Shown: positions 25,851 to 34,679 of the stretch, piece after piece | Layout: each line of letters opens with the position of its first letter | Numbering within the stretch: the stretch's first letter is position 1 | The notes under the pieces: model-generated | Databases searched by the model: none | What the model was told of the DNA's origin: nothing | The model's input: the letters and a program-made list of their open reading frames with translations, nothing else | Assembly: GCF_000737325.1 (NCBI RefSeq) | Contig: NZ_CP011125.1 | Span: forward strand, 10,263,336-10,327,335 | Direction of reading: 5' to 3' | Source: Sandaracinus amylolyticus | GTDB taxonomy: Bacteria; Myxococcota_A; Polyangia; Polyangiales; Sandaracinaceae | Length of the DNA stretch: 64,000 bases | Translations under genes and position numbers: made by a program

Positions 25851-27875
25851 GTGACTCGGGGAGGAATGACGAGCCCTGGAGCCAGTTCGAACCGCGCCTC
25901 GGGCACCCTCAGTGGGGAAGAGACGCGAGCCTACACGCTGCAGGCGATCCCTCCTCAGCCGTTCGGCAAGTACACGCTGATCGGCAAGCTCGGGCACGGC
26001 GGCATGGCGGAGGTCCTTCTCGCCGTCATGGCGGGCAAGGGCGGCTTCCGGAAGCTCGTGGTGCTCAAGCGGCTGCACCAGCAGCTCGAGGCCGAGCCCG
26101 GCTTCATCGACATGTTCCTCGACGAGGCGCGCCTCGCGGCGCAGCTCGATCACCCGCACTGCGTGCAGACGCTCGAGGTGGGCGAGGCCTCCGGCCATCA
26201 CTTCCTCGCGATGGAGTACCTCGACGGCCAGGGCCTCGAGCGCCTCCTCCGATCGAGCGCGCAGATGGGCACGATGCTGCCGGTGCCGCTCGCGGCGCGC
26301 ATGATCGCCGACGCGCTCGACGGGCTCGGCTACGCGCACGACCTCACGAGCTACGAAGGCCGCGCGCTCGGCGTCGTGCACCGCGACGTCAGCCCGCAGA
26401 ACATCTACGTCACGTACAACGGCGTGGTGAAGCTGCTCGACTTCGGCATCGCGAAGGCCGAGTCGAACGTCGTCGAGACGCGCACCGGCGTGGTGAAGGG
26501 CAAGTACGCGTACATCGCGCCCGAGCAGGCCCTCACGAACAACGTCGATCAGCGCGCGGACCTCTGGAGCATGGGTGTCGTGCTCTGGGAGGCGCTGACG
26601 TCGCGACGTCTCTTCAAGAGCGTCAACGAGCTCGCGACGCTGCAGGAGACGCTGCAGGGCGAGATCCGACTGCCCAGCATCCACAATCCGGCGGTGCCGC
26701 CGGAGCTCGACGCGATCGTGATGCGCGCGCTGCAGCGCGACGTGTCGGCGCGCTACCAGAGCGCGAAGGAGTTCCGCACCGACCTCGAGCGCTGGCTCGC
26801 GTCGCAGCCGAACGCGCCGACGCGCGCGACGATCGCGCAGCTGATGCAGACGCGCTTCGAGGAAGTGCAGAAGGCGCACAAGGAGAAGCTCGCGGCGTGC
26901 CTCGCGTCGCTCGAGGTCGGGGCGAGCTCGATCCAGCGCCTCGTCGATCCGAGCTCGCCGGGGACGGCGATGCCCGACGCCGGAATCTCGGGTCAGTTCG
27001 CGCACATGACGCCCTCGACGGCGTCGCGCGTGGTGTCGACCGGATCGAGCGTGACGCCGACGCCGTCGCCCTACGGCGCGTCGGGTCAGTACACGCCGTC
27101 GGGTCAGTACACGCCGTCGGGTCAGTACACGCCGTCGGGTCAGTACACGCCGTCGGGTCAGTACACGCCGTCGGCGCCTTCGCAGCACGGCACGTTCGCG
27201 CAGCCCGGCGCGGTCACGCACCCGGGGACGGCGGAGCCGCGCGAGCAGAAGCGCCGCGCGCTCGGATGGCAGCTCGTGGTCGTCGCCGCGGTGGCGTTGC
27301 TCGCGGTCGCGGTGGCCATCGTGATCCCGCGCGGAGCCGACGAGGCCGCGCCCACCGCGTCGACCGGTGCGGTCGCGGTGCCGCCGGTCGCGACGCCGAC
27401 ACAGCCGACCCCGCCGGCGCCCGATCCGATCGTGCCCGTCACGGCCGACCCGATCGCGGTCGCTCCCGACGCGCCGCCCGCCGACCCGCCGCCGGCGGAT
27501 CCGGAGGTCGCCGCCGACGAGCCCACGCGCGCCGCGACCGGCAGCCGCGGTGGATCGCGTCGCCCCCGCGGCGGGCGCGGCACCGAGACCGCGACGACCA
27601 CGACGACGAGCACCGGCACGACCGGCGCGACCCCGACGACGACCCCGACGCCCGCGGCGACCGGCGAGGACGGTTTTCTGTCGCTCGTGACCTCGCCGTG
27701 GACGACGGTGTCGCTCAACGGTCGCGACCTCGGGACCACGCCGCTGGTGCGCGTGCGACTCCCGGCGGGACGTCACGTGCTGCGCCTCGTGAACGACGAA
27801 GCCGGGATCACCGAGACCTACGAGGTCGACATCCGGGCGGGTGAGACCACGACGCGGAGGTTGGGCCTGCGATGA
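25851..27875 (+). CDS. Transmembrane Ser/Thr protein kinase with PEGA-like sensor domain
   Basis: This 674-residue protein has a kinase domain at about 38-310: Gly loop GKLGHGGMAEV, VVLKRL lysine, VVHRDVSPQN catalytic loop, LDFGIAK and APEQA. The HRDVSPQN form is typical of myxobacterial kinases. A Ser/Thr/Pro-rich juxtamembrane linker includes five exact copies of SGQYTP. Then come one TM (QLVVVAAVALLAVAVAIVIP), a Pro/Thr-rich spacer and a C-terminal PEGA domain (TVSLNGRDLGTTPL). It heads a four-gene overlapping operon. ATG 25866 is an alternative to GTG 25851, although its ribosome-binding site is too close. Confidence 0.9.
   Translation: MTRGGMTSPGASSNRASGTLSGEETRAYTLQAIPPQPFGKYTLIGKLGHGGMAEVLLAVMAGKGGFRKLVVLKRLHQQLEAEPGFIDMFLDEARLAAQLDHPHCVQTLEVGEASGHHFLAMEYLDGQGLERLLRSSAQMGTMLPVPLAARMIADALDGLGYAHDLTSYEGRALGVVHRDVSPQNIYVTYNGVVKLLDFGIAKAESNVVETRTGVVKGKYAYIAPEQALTNNVDQRADLWSMGVVLWEALTSRRLFKSVNELATLQETLQGEIRLPSIHNPAVPPELDAIVMRALQRDVSARYQSAKEFRTDLERWLASQPNAPTRATIAQLMQTRFEEVQKAHKEKLAACLASLEVGASSIQRLVDPSSPGTAMPDAGISGQFAHMTPSTASRVVSTGSSVTPTPSPYGASGQYTPSGQYTPSGQYTPSGQYTPSGQYTPSAPSQHGTFAQPGAVTHPGTAEPREQKRRALGWQLVVVAAVALLAVAVAIVIPRGADEAAPTASTGAVAVPPVATPTQPTPPAPDPIVPVTADPIAVAPDAPPADPPPADPEVAADEPTRAATGSRGGSRRPRGGRGTETATTTTTSTGTTGATPTTTPTPAATGEDGFLSLVTSPWTTVSLNGRDLGTTPLVRVRLPAGRHVLRLVNDEAGITETYEVDIRAGETTTRRLGLR
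27081..27170 (+). repeat. Five perfect tandem 18-bp units encoding SGQYTP
   Basis: The unit TCGGGTCAGTACACGCCG is repeated five times without a mismatch inside the kinase juxtamembrane linker, giving (SGQYTP)5. Perfect DNA identity including third positions implies recent expansion by slippage, so copy number may vary between strains. The Thr/Tyr/Ser residues could be phosphorylation sites (inference). Confidence 0.9.
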
Positions 27876-29134
27876 ACGCGAGATCGCTGGTGGTGTTCGC
27901 CACGCTCTTGCTCGCGCTCCTCGGATGCGCCCCCGAACGAACGCTTCCGACCGACGACACCGCGACGGTGCGCATCGGCATGATCGCCCCGCTCTCGGGC
28001 GAGCTCGGCGCCGACGGGCCCGACTGGCGCGACTCCGCGCGCCTCGCGGTGCGCGAAGTGAACTCCGCGGGCGGCGTGCTCCCGGGACGACGCGTCGAGC
28101 TGATCATCGCGGACGGCGAGAGCCGCTCCGACATCGGGGTCGCGGTCGCGCAGGACATGATCGACGACGGCGTGGTCGCGATCATCGGCGACTCCGCGTC
28201 GAGCGCGACGATCGCGGTCTACGAGGTGACGCGTCCCGCGGGCGTGCTCCTCGCGAGCGGCCTCTCGACGTCTCCTCTGCTCACCGAGATCAACGGCGCG
28301 CTCGAGCCCGCGCAGCGCTTCTTCCTGCGCACCGTGCCGCCCGACGATCGCCAGGCCCCGGCGCTCGCCGAGGCGATGTACTCCCAGGGCTGCCGCAACG
28401 TGAGCGTGCTCTTCGCGGACAACGACTACGGTCGCCCGTTCTACGAGCGGACGTCGATGCGCTTCACCGCGCTCGGCGGCATGGTCACGCCCGCGGCCGG
28501 CGTCCCGTACACGGAGGAGCTCAGCTCGTACCGCGACGAGGTGATGGCGATCGCGTCGGCGCAGCCGCCGCCCGACTGCGTCGCGCTGATCGGCTATCCC
28601 GCGTCGGCCGGCATCATCATGCGTGACTGGGACTCGCTCTCGACGAAGCCCGAGGTCACGTGGTTCGGCACCGACGGCGTGCGCCAGCCGGGCTTCGCGA
28701 CCGAGGTCGGCAACACCGCGCTGATCGACGACTTCTACGGCACGGCGCCGGTCACCGACCCCGAGACGCCGGCGTACAACCGGTTCCACGATCAGTTCTT
28801 CGCGACGTTCGGCAACGATCCCGTCGCGTTCTCCTCGACCGTCTACGACGCGGCCGCGCTCGTGCTGCTCGCGATCGCGAAGGCGGGCACCGCCGACGAT
28901 CCGAACGCGATCCGCGACGCGGTGTTCCAGCTCAACGATGCCTCGGGCGTGGTCGTGCAGGCGGGACGCCTCGCGGAGGGCCTGCGCCTGATCCGCGAGG
29001 GGCGCCCGATCAACTACGAAGGCGCGGCCGGGCCCTCCGACATCGATGCGTTCGGAGACGCCGAGCTCGCGTACGAGCTGTGGCGCTTCGAGGCGGACGG
29101 GGAGACCTTCGAGCGCGTGCGGATCCTCGAATGA
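27872..29134 (+). CDS. ABC-type branched-chain amino acid/ligand binding lipoprotein (Peripla_BP_6)
   Basis: This 420-residue protein has a lipoprotein signal (LLLALLGC). The two-lobe periplasmic-binding fold opens VRIGMIAPLSGELG and continues SARLAVREVNSAGGVLPG, VAIIGDSASSATIAV, GCRNVSVLFADNDYG and YDAAALVLLAIAKAG. This is the LivJ/LivK class I fold. No permease or ATPase gene is adjacent, so it may be a sensor binding protein for the kinase operon rather than a transporter. The ATG overlaps the kinase stop by 4 bases. Confidence 0.85.
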   Translation: MNARSLVVFATLLLALLGCAPERTLPTDDTATVRIGMIAPLSGELGADGPDWRDSARLAVREVNSAGGVLPGRRVELIIADGESRSDIGVAVAQDMIDDGVVAIIGDSASSATIAVYEVTRPAGVLLASGLSTSPLLTEINGALEPAQRFFLRTVPPDDRQAPALAEAMYSQGCRNVSVLFADNDYGRPFYERTSMRFTALGGMVTPAAGVPYTEELSSYRDEVMAIASAQPPPDCVALIGYPASAGIIMRDWDSLSTKPEVTWFGTDGVRQPGFATEVGNTALIDDFYGTAPVTDPETPAYNRFHDQFFATFGNDPVAFSSTVYDAAALVLLAIAKAGTADDPNAIRDAVFQLNDASGVVVQAGRLAEGLRLIREGRPINYEGAAGPSDIDAFGDAELAYELWRFEADGETFERVRILE

Positions 29135-29631
29135 GCGGTAAGACGGCGGCTTCTCCGATGACACGACGATCTCTCCTCCTCGCGTCGCTCCTGCTCGGTG
29201 CGTGCGCGCCCTCGCCGGTGACGGTCGACGTGAATTTCCCGACGACCGAGGCGTTCATGCGCAGCGAGCAGGCGCGCGTCCTCGTGTTCCCGCTCGAGAG
29301 CACGACCGAGCAGCTCGGCGCGTGCCCGCAGCTGCTCGACGAGCTGCCGACGCAGTCGTTCTCGATCGAGCCGGTCTACGACTCCGACCTGAGGAGCGTG
29401 TGCGCGATCCGCGGCGGCATGTCGCTGCCGGAATTCGGCGAGGGCCCGCACGCGTACGTCGTCGAGATCTTCAGCGCGGGCAACCGCCGCATCCTTCAGG
29501 GCTGCAGCATCGGCGAGATCTACGTCGACGGGCCCGACGTGCAGGTGCAGCTGCATCCCACGATGGACTTCGACGCGGCGACCGCCGCACCGGGCACGCC
29601 CGAGTCGTACTGCGCGGCGGGAGGAACGTGA
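29131..29631 (+). CDS. Small lipoprotein of the kinase operon
   Basis: This 166-residue protein has a lipoprotein signal after an optional N-terminal extension (LLLASLLLGAC). The body contains four further Cys (for example GACPQLLDELPTQ and CAIRGG), probably in disulfides, and a beta-rich pattern. No known family. ATG 29131 overlaps the binding-protein stop by 4 bases; ATG 29158 immediately before the signal is an alternative start. Its fixed place in the operon suggests it works with the binding protein. Confidence 0.65.
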   Translation: MSGKTAASPMTRRSLLLASLLLGACAPSPVTVDVNFPTTEAFMRSEQARVLVFPLESTTEQLGACPQLLDELPTQSFSIEPVYDSDLRSVCAIRGGMSLPEFGEGPHAYVVEIFSAGNRRILQGCSIGEIYVDGPDVQVQLHPTMDFDAATAAPGTPESYCAAGGT

Positions 29632-30518
29632 TGCGCGCGAGCCAGCGAACGTTCGTCGCCGTCGCGCTGCTGATCGGCGTGGTGATCTCGGCGAGCAGCG
29701 CCGACGCGCAGCGCCGGCGTCGTGGGAGCGAGCCGGTCGATCCCCTCACCGCGGCCGAGCAGGCGTACACCGAGGTCGACTTCGAGCAGACGCTCGAGCA
29801 CGCGGGCGCCGCGCTCCAGGCGGGCGGTCACACGCCCGATCGACTGGTGCGCATCTACATGCTGCTCGGCGTGAGCGCGGCCGCGCTCGGTGATGCCGAG
29901 GGCGCGCGCGACTTCTTCCAGCGCATGCTCGCCGTCGATCCCGAGGCGCAGCTCGACGACACGGTGCCGCCGCGTCTTCGCGCGCCGTACCTCGAGGCGC
30001 GCGGCATCGTGAGCGCGCGTCCCGAGCAGCTCGGCGTCGAGGTCGGCATCGCGCGCGCGCAGAGCGCGATCCGCGTGGCGCTGATCGATCCGTTCCAGAT
30101 GGCGCGCACGGTGCGCGTGCACGCGCGCATCGAAGGCCAGGTGCAGTACACCGACGTCGAGGCCGAGGCCGAGGCCGAGGTGCTCGCGCCGCTCGACGGC
30201 GCCGCGAACGCGGATCGCATCGAGTACTGGGTCGAGGTGCTCGATCCGTACGGCAACCAGGTCGTGCTGGTGGGCAGCGAGTTCGAGCCGCGCACGGTCG
30301 GTCGTGTCGCCGCGGTCGCGGTGCCGGGCGGCGGCGGTGGTGGCGCGGGCGGCGGAGGCGCGCAGGAAGGCGGGGGAGGCTCGATCCTCGAGGACCCCCT
30401 CTTCTGGATCATCAGCGCGGGCGTGGTGTTGGTCGCGGGCGGCGTGGTCGCGGGCGTGCTGATCGATCAGTCGAGCCACGTGCCGGTGCAGACGGGCGTG
30501 TCCTTCGGCATTCCCTGA
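29631..30518 (+). CDS. Exported TPR-like protein with C-terminal TM, end of kinase operon
   Basis: This 295-residue protein begins with a signal-like segment (FVAVALLIGVVISASSADA). A TPR-like helical pair follows (residues about 40-110: EQAYTEVDFEQTLEHAGAAL, LLGVSAAALGDAEGARDFF), then a beta-rich domain, a Gly-rich hinge and a C-terminal hydrophobic segment (WIISAGVVLVAGGVVAGVLI). GGAGG lies 6 bases upstream of the ATG, whose A is shared with the previous stop. Proteins of this shape accompany Ser/Thr kinases in myxobacterial genomes. The role is unknown. Confidence 0.65.
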   Translation: MRASQRTFVAVALLIGVVISASSADAQRRRRGSEPVDPLTAAEQAYTEVDFEQTLEHAGAALQAGGHTPDRLVRIYMLLGVSAAALGDAEGARDFFQRMLAVDPEAQLDDTVPPRLRAPYLEARGIVSARPEQLGVEVGIARAQSAIRVALIDPFQMARTVRVHARIEGQVQYTDVEAEAEAEVLAPLDGAANADRIEYWVEVLDPYGNQVVLVGSEFEPRTVGRVAAVAVPGGGGGGAGGGGAQEGGGGSILEDPLFWIISAGVVLVAGGVVAGVLIDQSSHVPVQTGVSFGIP

Positions 30519-30599
30519 GCGCTGCCGGACGACAGGGCACGCGCGCCGGTGGACCCTTCCGGACCACCCGACTATGCTCCGCGCCTCGGTTTTTCCAGC

Positions 30600-33545
30600 A
30601 TGAGCGAGCGCGACGAGGAAGCGGGCAGCAGCTCGACGGGCGATGGCCCGAAGGGCCGCAAGTCGAGCCAGAAGACCGGCGCCGAGCCCGCGAAGCCCGC
30701 GTCGAGCGGCGGCGCGTCGCATCGCGTGCGCGGCGGCGCGATCTTCGGCGTGGGCATCATCGCGACGTTCGCGCTGATGGCGTTCCACGAGCAGGTGTCG
30801 CACGGCGCGCTCGTCGGGATGATCACGACGCTCGTCGCGACGCTCGGGCTGCTCGATCTGCTCGGGCTCTTCGCCCCTCGCAGCGAGCCAGGCGCGATCG
30901 CGTGGCGCGACACCGCGCTCTGGGCGCGCGCGGGCGAGCCGATCTTCCTCGCGCCGGTGATCACGGTGCCGCTCGCGATCGCCATCGCGGTGCTCGGCGC
31001 GATGGTCGGCGGCGTCGACGCGCTCCCGATCGTGATCGTCGCCGCGCTGGTGCCGCTCGCGCTCTCGGCGCTGCGTCGCCCGGCGATGCTCGTCTTCGTG
31101 CTCGGCGCCGCGATCGTGCTGCCGTTCCTCGGCGCGTACGGGCTCTGGGATCCCTGGGAGACGCACTACGGCGAGGTCGCCCGCGAGATCCTCGCGCGCG
31201 ACGACTGGATCAGCCTGTGGTGGGCCCAGGAGGACTGGTTCTGGTCGAAGCCGATCTTCATCTTCTGGATCGAGGCGCTCTCGATGAGCGCGCTCGGGGT
31301 CGACTTCCAGCCCGACGCGAACCCCGCGCACCCCGAGTGGGCGCTGCGCCTCCCGCACTTCCTGCTGACGATGGGCGCGCTGCTCGCGATCTACGCGGTC
31401 GTGGCGCGCGGGTTCGGTCGTCGCGCCGGTGTCGTCGCCGCGTTCGTGCTCGCGACGATGCCGTACTTCTTCTTCCTCGCGCACCAGGCGATCACCGACA
31501 TGCCCTTCGTCAGCACGATGACGATGGCGATGGGCATGCTGGGCCTCGCGATCGCGACGCCCGCCGATCGCGAGGTCACGCGCTATCGCCTCGGATCGCT
31601 CGAGGTCTCGGGACAGCACGCGCTGATCGGCGCGCTCGCGATGACGTGCATCCCGCAGATCATGCTGCTGATCACGCGCAACGTGACGCTCGTGACGGGC
31701 GGCTTCGCGTGGCACCGCGATCGCTTCATGTTCGGCTCCGCGGGCAACGCGGGGAACCCCGGCAACGCCGAGGCGCGCGAGGTCGCGCCCGCGTTCGACG
31801 GCATCCTCGCGCAGCCGTTCGTGCAGGGCCTGCTGTGGCTCGCGGGCTTCGCCGCGGTCGTGTGGCTCCTGCGGAACGAGCGCCGCGCGCGCTCGCTCCT
31901 GATGGTCGCGTTCTACTTCTTCTGCGCGCTCTCGTTCATGGCGAAGGGCATCCCCGGCTTCGCGCTGCCGGGCATGGTCGCGCTCTTCTGGCTCATCGCG
32001 ACGCGGCGCTGGGATCTGCTGCTCGAAGGGCAGCTGCGCGTCGCGGCCGGCATCCTCGTGGTCGCGACGGTGGGCCTTCCCTGGTACGTCGCGATGTACA
32101 TCCGGCACGGGCAGGGCTTCACCGATCGCCTGCTGGTGCACGATCACATCAACCGCCTCACGTCGGGCGTGCACGGCGACACCGGGAGCGCGGAGTACTT
32201 CCTCGAGCAGCTCGGCTACGGCTTGTTCCCGTGGGTCGCGCTCGCGCCGCTCGCGATCGCTGGATGGGTCGTGATCGCGGGTCGCACGCGCGAGAGCGAG
32301 CGAGCCCCCGCGACGGTGTCGGCGTCGACGCAGCGGGTCGCGGACGAGCTCGAGATGCCGCTGCAGCCGCCGGCTCCGACGACCGCACCGAAGGTCGCGA
32401 CGGGTCTCCTCGTCGACGCGCAGCTGCAGCGCGAGCTGCTCGCGTTCATCGGGCTCTGGGGCACGGGCGCGTTCGTGCTCTTCAGCGGGATGACCACGAA
32501 GTTCCACCACTACATCTTCCCGGCGGTACCCGCGGCGGGCGCGCTCGTCGGCATCGCGGTGGACGCGCTCTTCGGGCCGCGCAGCGATCTCGAGCGCTTC
32601 GACGCGAAGAAGATCGCGGGCACGGTGCTCGCGGCGGTCGCATCGCTGCCGATCGTGATCGGTGTCGCCGGGATGTGGGGCGACGTTCGCGGCGTGGTGC
32701 CCGAGGACGTGCCCGCGAACCGGATGCGCGACTGGGTGCTGCGTCATCCGTGGTTCGGCGAGCACACGATCCCGCTCGTGCTGCTCGGTGTCGCGCTCGC
32801 GGCGGCGGCGTGGTGGCTGCTGCGTGACGAGCCCCGTGATCGGATCGCGGAGGACGGCGAGACGCCGCGCTGGGCGCCCTCTGCGGCGACCGCCGGGCTC
32901 TTCGCGGCGCCGGCGATCCTCGCGATGGTGGGTCGCGATCTGTCGTGGGTCACGTCTGCGCGCCCGCACGGCTACGAGCGGCTCATCCACCTGTTCGTCT
33001 ACAACTACCAGCGCGCGTGGCCGGAGCACTTCGACTACCGGCCGATCCTCACCGGCTTCGCGATCACCGCGGGCGTGGTGATCGGCGTCGCGGCGCTGCC
33101 GATCGTGCGTCAGGTCGCGCTGCGCGCGTTCCTCGGGGTCGCGTTCTTCTTCGCGGTGTGGTGCCTCGACGTGTACCTGATCGACCTCTCGCCGCACTGG
33201 GGCCAGCGCGAGCTCGTTCGTGCGTACTACGAGCAGCGACGCAGCGCCGACGAGCCGCTGATCGCGTGGCAGATGAACTGGAAGGGCGAGAACTTCTACA
33301 CCGGCAACGCGGTGTACGCGTTCGTCGACCTCGACAACCGCCGGCTGAACGAGTGGGTGCGCGCGCATCCCGGACAGCGCGTGTACTTCGTCCTCGAGCA
33401 CCAGCGGCTCGCGAACCTGCGCAGCGTGCTGCGCGGCGCGACGATCGAGGAAGTCACCGACGAGCGGCTGGACAACAAGTTCGTGCTGGTGAGCGCGGAC
33501 CTGCCGGGCGCGGCGGGCCCGGTGCGCGATCGAGCGCGCGACTGA
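30600..33545 (+). CDS. GT39/ArnT-type integral membrane glycosyltransferase
   Basis: About 981 residues with more than ten TM helices and an early lumenal loop WDPWETHYGEVAREILARDD, matching the acidic motif of GT-C dolichyl-/polyprenyl-phosphate sugar transferases such as ArnT and PMT. EDWFWSKPIFIFWIEAL follows, as in that family. It would move a sugar from a lipid carrier to a protein or lipid on the periplasmic side. It is unusually long because of an extended C-terminal soluble/TM section and a Ser/Lys-rich N-terminus. I start at ATG 30600. A GTG at 30549 is also in frame. Confidence 0.85.
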   Translation: MSERDEEAGSSSTGDGPKGRKSSQKTGAEPAKPASSGGASHRVRGGAIFGVGIIATFALMAFHEQVSHGALVGMITTLVATLGLLDLLGLFAPRSEPGAIAWRDTALWARAGEPIFLAPVITVPLAIAIAVLGAMVGGVDALPIVIVAALVPLALSALRRPAMLVFVLGAAIVLPFLGAYGLWDPWETHYGEVAREILARDDWISLWWAQEDWFWSKPIFIFWIEALSMSALGVDFQPDANPAHPEWALRLPHFLLTMGALLAIYAVVARGFGRRAGVVAAFVLATMPYFFFLAHQAITDMPFVSTMTMAMGMLGLAIATPADREVTRYRLGSLEVSGQHALIGALAMTCIPQIMLLITRNVTLVTGGFAWHRDRFMFGSAGNAGNPGNAEAREVAPAFDGILAQPFVQGLLWLAGFAAVVWLLRNERRARSLLMVAFYFFCALSFMAKGIPGFALPGMVALFWLIATRRWDLLLEGQLRVAAGILVVATVGLPWYVAMYIRHGQGFTDRLLVHDHINRLTSGVHGDTGSAEYFLEQLGYGLFPWVALAPLAIAGWVVIAGRTRESERAPATVSASTQRVADELEMPLQPPAPTTAPKVATGLLVDAQLQRELLAFIGLWGTGAFVLFSGMTTKFHHYIFPAVPAAGALVGIAVDALFGPRSDLERFDAKKIAGTVLAAVASLPIVIGVAGMWGDVRGVVPEDVPANRMRDWVLRHPWFGEHTIPLVLLGVALAAAAWWLLRDEPRDRIAEDGETPRWAPSAATAGLFAAPAILAMVGRDLSWVTSARPHGYERLIHLFVYNYQRAWPEHFDYRPILTGFAITAGVVIGVAALPIVRQVALRAFLGVAFFFAVWCLDVYLIDLSPHWGQRELVRAYYEQRRSADEPLIAWQMNWKGENFYTGNAVYAFVDLDNRRLNEWVRAHPGQRVYFVLEHQRLANLRSVLRGATIEEVTDERLDNKFVLVSADLPGAAGPVRDRARD

Positions 33546-33593
33546 GACGGGCTGACGAGTGATTCGCCGGCGCCGCCGGCTTACGCTCTCGGC

Positions 33594-34658
33594 ATGTCGA
33601 TCACATTCTCGGTCAGCCGCGTCGAGCCCGCGGGCTCGCGTTTGCCGAGCTTCGATGCGCGCGGCGCGATCGAGCTGCTCCTCCGCGCACCGGTCGAGGC
33701 TTGGTGGACCCCTTCGTGGCCCGTCGTGCGCATGCTCGAGCGGCGTACGGTCTACGCCGACGGCCAGCGGCGCGACGAGCACGTCGCGCTCCATCCGTTC
33801 GTCGCGGCGGCGCACGCTGCGTTCGACGAGCATCGGCCGCTCGAGCTCTCGCCCGATGCCGTGTGGCTCTGCATCGCGCAGGGCTTCGCGACGCACGTGC
33901 AGACCCACGCGCGCGAGCTCCGCGCCGAGCTGGTCGCCCGCGAAGGGCGCGAGACGATCATCGTGCGGCGCGACGACTTCGTGCTCGGCTCGCCGCGGAA
34001 CCCCTGGCCCGACGTGTTCGCCGCGATGTCGGCGCAGGTCGCGGCGCGCACCGGCGAGCTCCACGCCCTCGTGGTGAGCGACTTCTCCACCACGGATCCC
34101 GTGTCGCGCGCGGCGAGCGAGATCACGCTCCTCGCCGCGATGCAGCCGTTCTTCGGCTATCAGGTGCACACGCGGTGCGGCATCCCCGCGATCACGCTGA
34201 CCGGTACGCCCGACGACTGGCGCGCGATCGAGCGTCGCGCGGCCGCGCTCTCACGCTTCGATCTGTCGTGGTGGACGGACGCGCTCGCGCCCGTGCTCGC
34301 GCATTTCACGCGCGCATCGCAGGGCGACGTCGACGTCGCGTTCTGGCAGTCGTTCTACAAGCTGAGCGACGGGTCGGGCGGTCCGCGCATCACCGGGTGG
34401 GTCAACGTGCTGCTCCCGTACCTCGTGGGTCGCGACGGAAGACCGGAGCGCAACGCTGCGCTTCGTGCGTGGCGTGACGGCCACGGTCCCACGACCGAGC
34501 GACTGCCGTCGGGGATCTGCTGCGTGCCGTTCCTCTGGAAGTACATGGGCAGCGAGTACCGCATGGAGTTCGTCGGTGGCCACGCCGCGGTCGGCCAGCA
34601 TCCCCACACCGGCTGCGTCCGGCCCGAGCTCGGATGGGCCGTGCGTCGCGCGCCGTGA
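33594..34658 (+). CDS. DUF4419 protein, copy 1
   Basis: This 354-residue soluble protein shares its whole length with the next gene: HRPLELSPDAVWLCIAQGFATHVQ, RRDDFVLGSP, LVVSDFSTTD, LTGTPDDWRAIERRAAALS and the C-terminal AVGQHPHTGCVRPELGWAV. This is the DUF4419 family, found in bacteria and fungi with unknown function. Compared with copy 2 it lacks about 35 residues in the variable segment after the LLPYLVGRDG strand. There is no signal peptide. Confidence 0.8.
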   Translation: MSITFSVSRVEPAGSRLPSFDARGAIELLLRAPVEAWWTPSWPVVRMLERRTVYADGQRRDEHVALHPFVAAAHAAFDEHRPLELSPDAVWLCIAQGFATHVQTHARELRAELVAREGRETIIVRRDDFVLGSPRNPWPDVFAAMSAQVAARTGELHALVVSDFSTTDPVSRAASEITLLAAMQPFFGYQVHTRCGIPAITLTGTPDDWRAIERRAAALSRFDLSWWTDALAPVLAHFTRASQGDVDVAFWQSFYKLSDGSGGPRITGWVNVLLPYLVGRDGRPERNAALRAWRDGHGPTTERLPSGICCVPFLWKYMGSEYRMEFVGGHAAVGQHPHTGCVRPELGWAVRRAP

Positions 34659-34679
34659 TCGTCGCGTAGCATCGCCGGC

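Noticed and set aside
27081..27170. Tandem repeats as a CRISPR array
   Set aside because: Units are directly contiguous with no spacers and are in frame within a kinase gene.
29520..34169. A 1549-residue minus-strand open frame
   Set aside because: It is the antisense of four well-supported plus-strand genes; its composition (long Arg/His/Asp runs) is the typical shadow of high-GC coding DNA.
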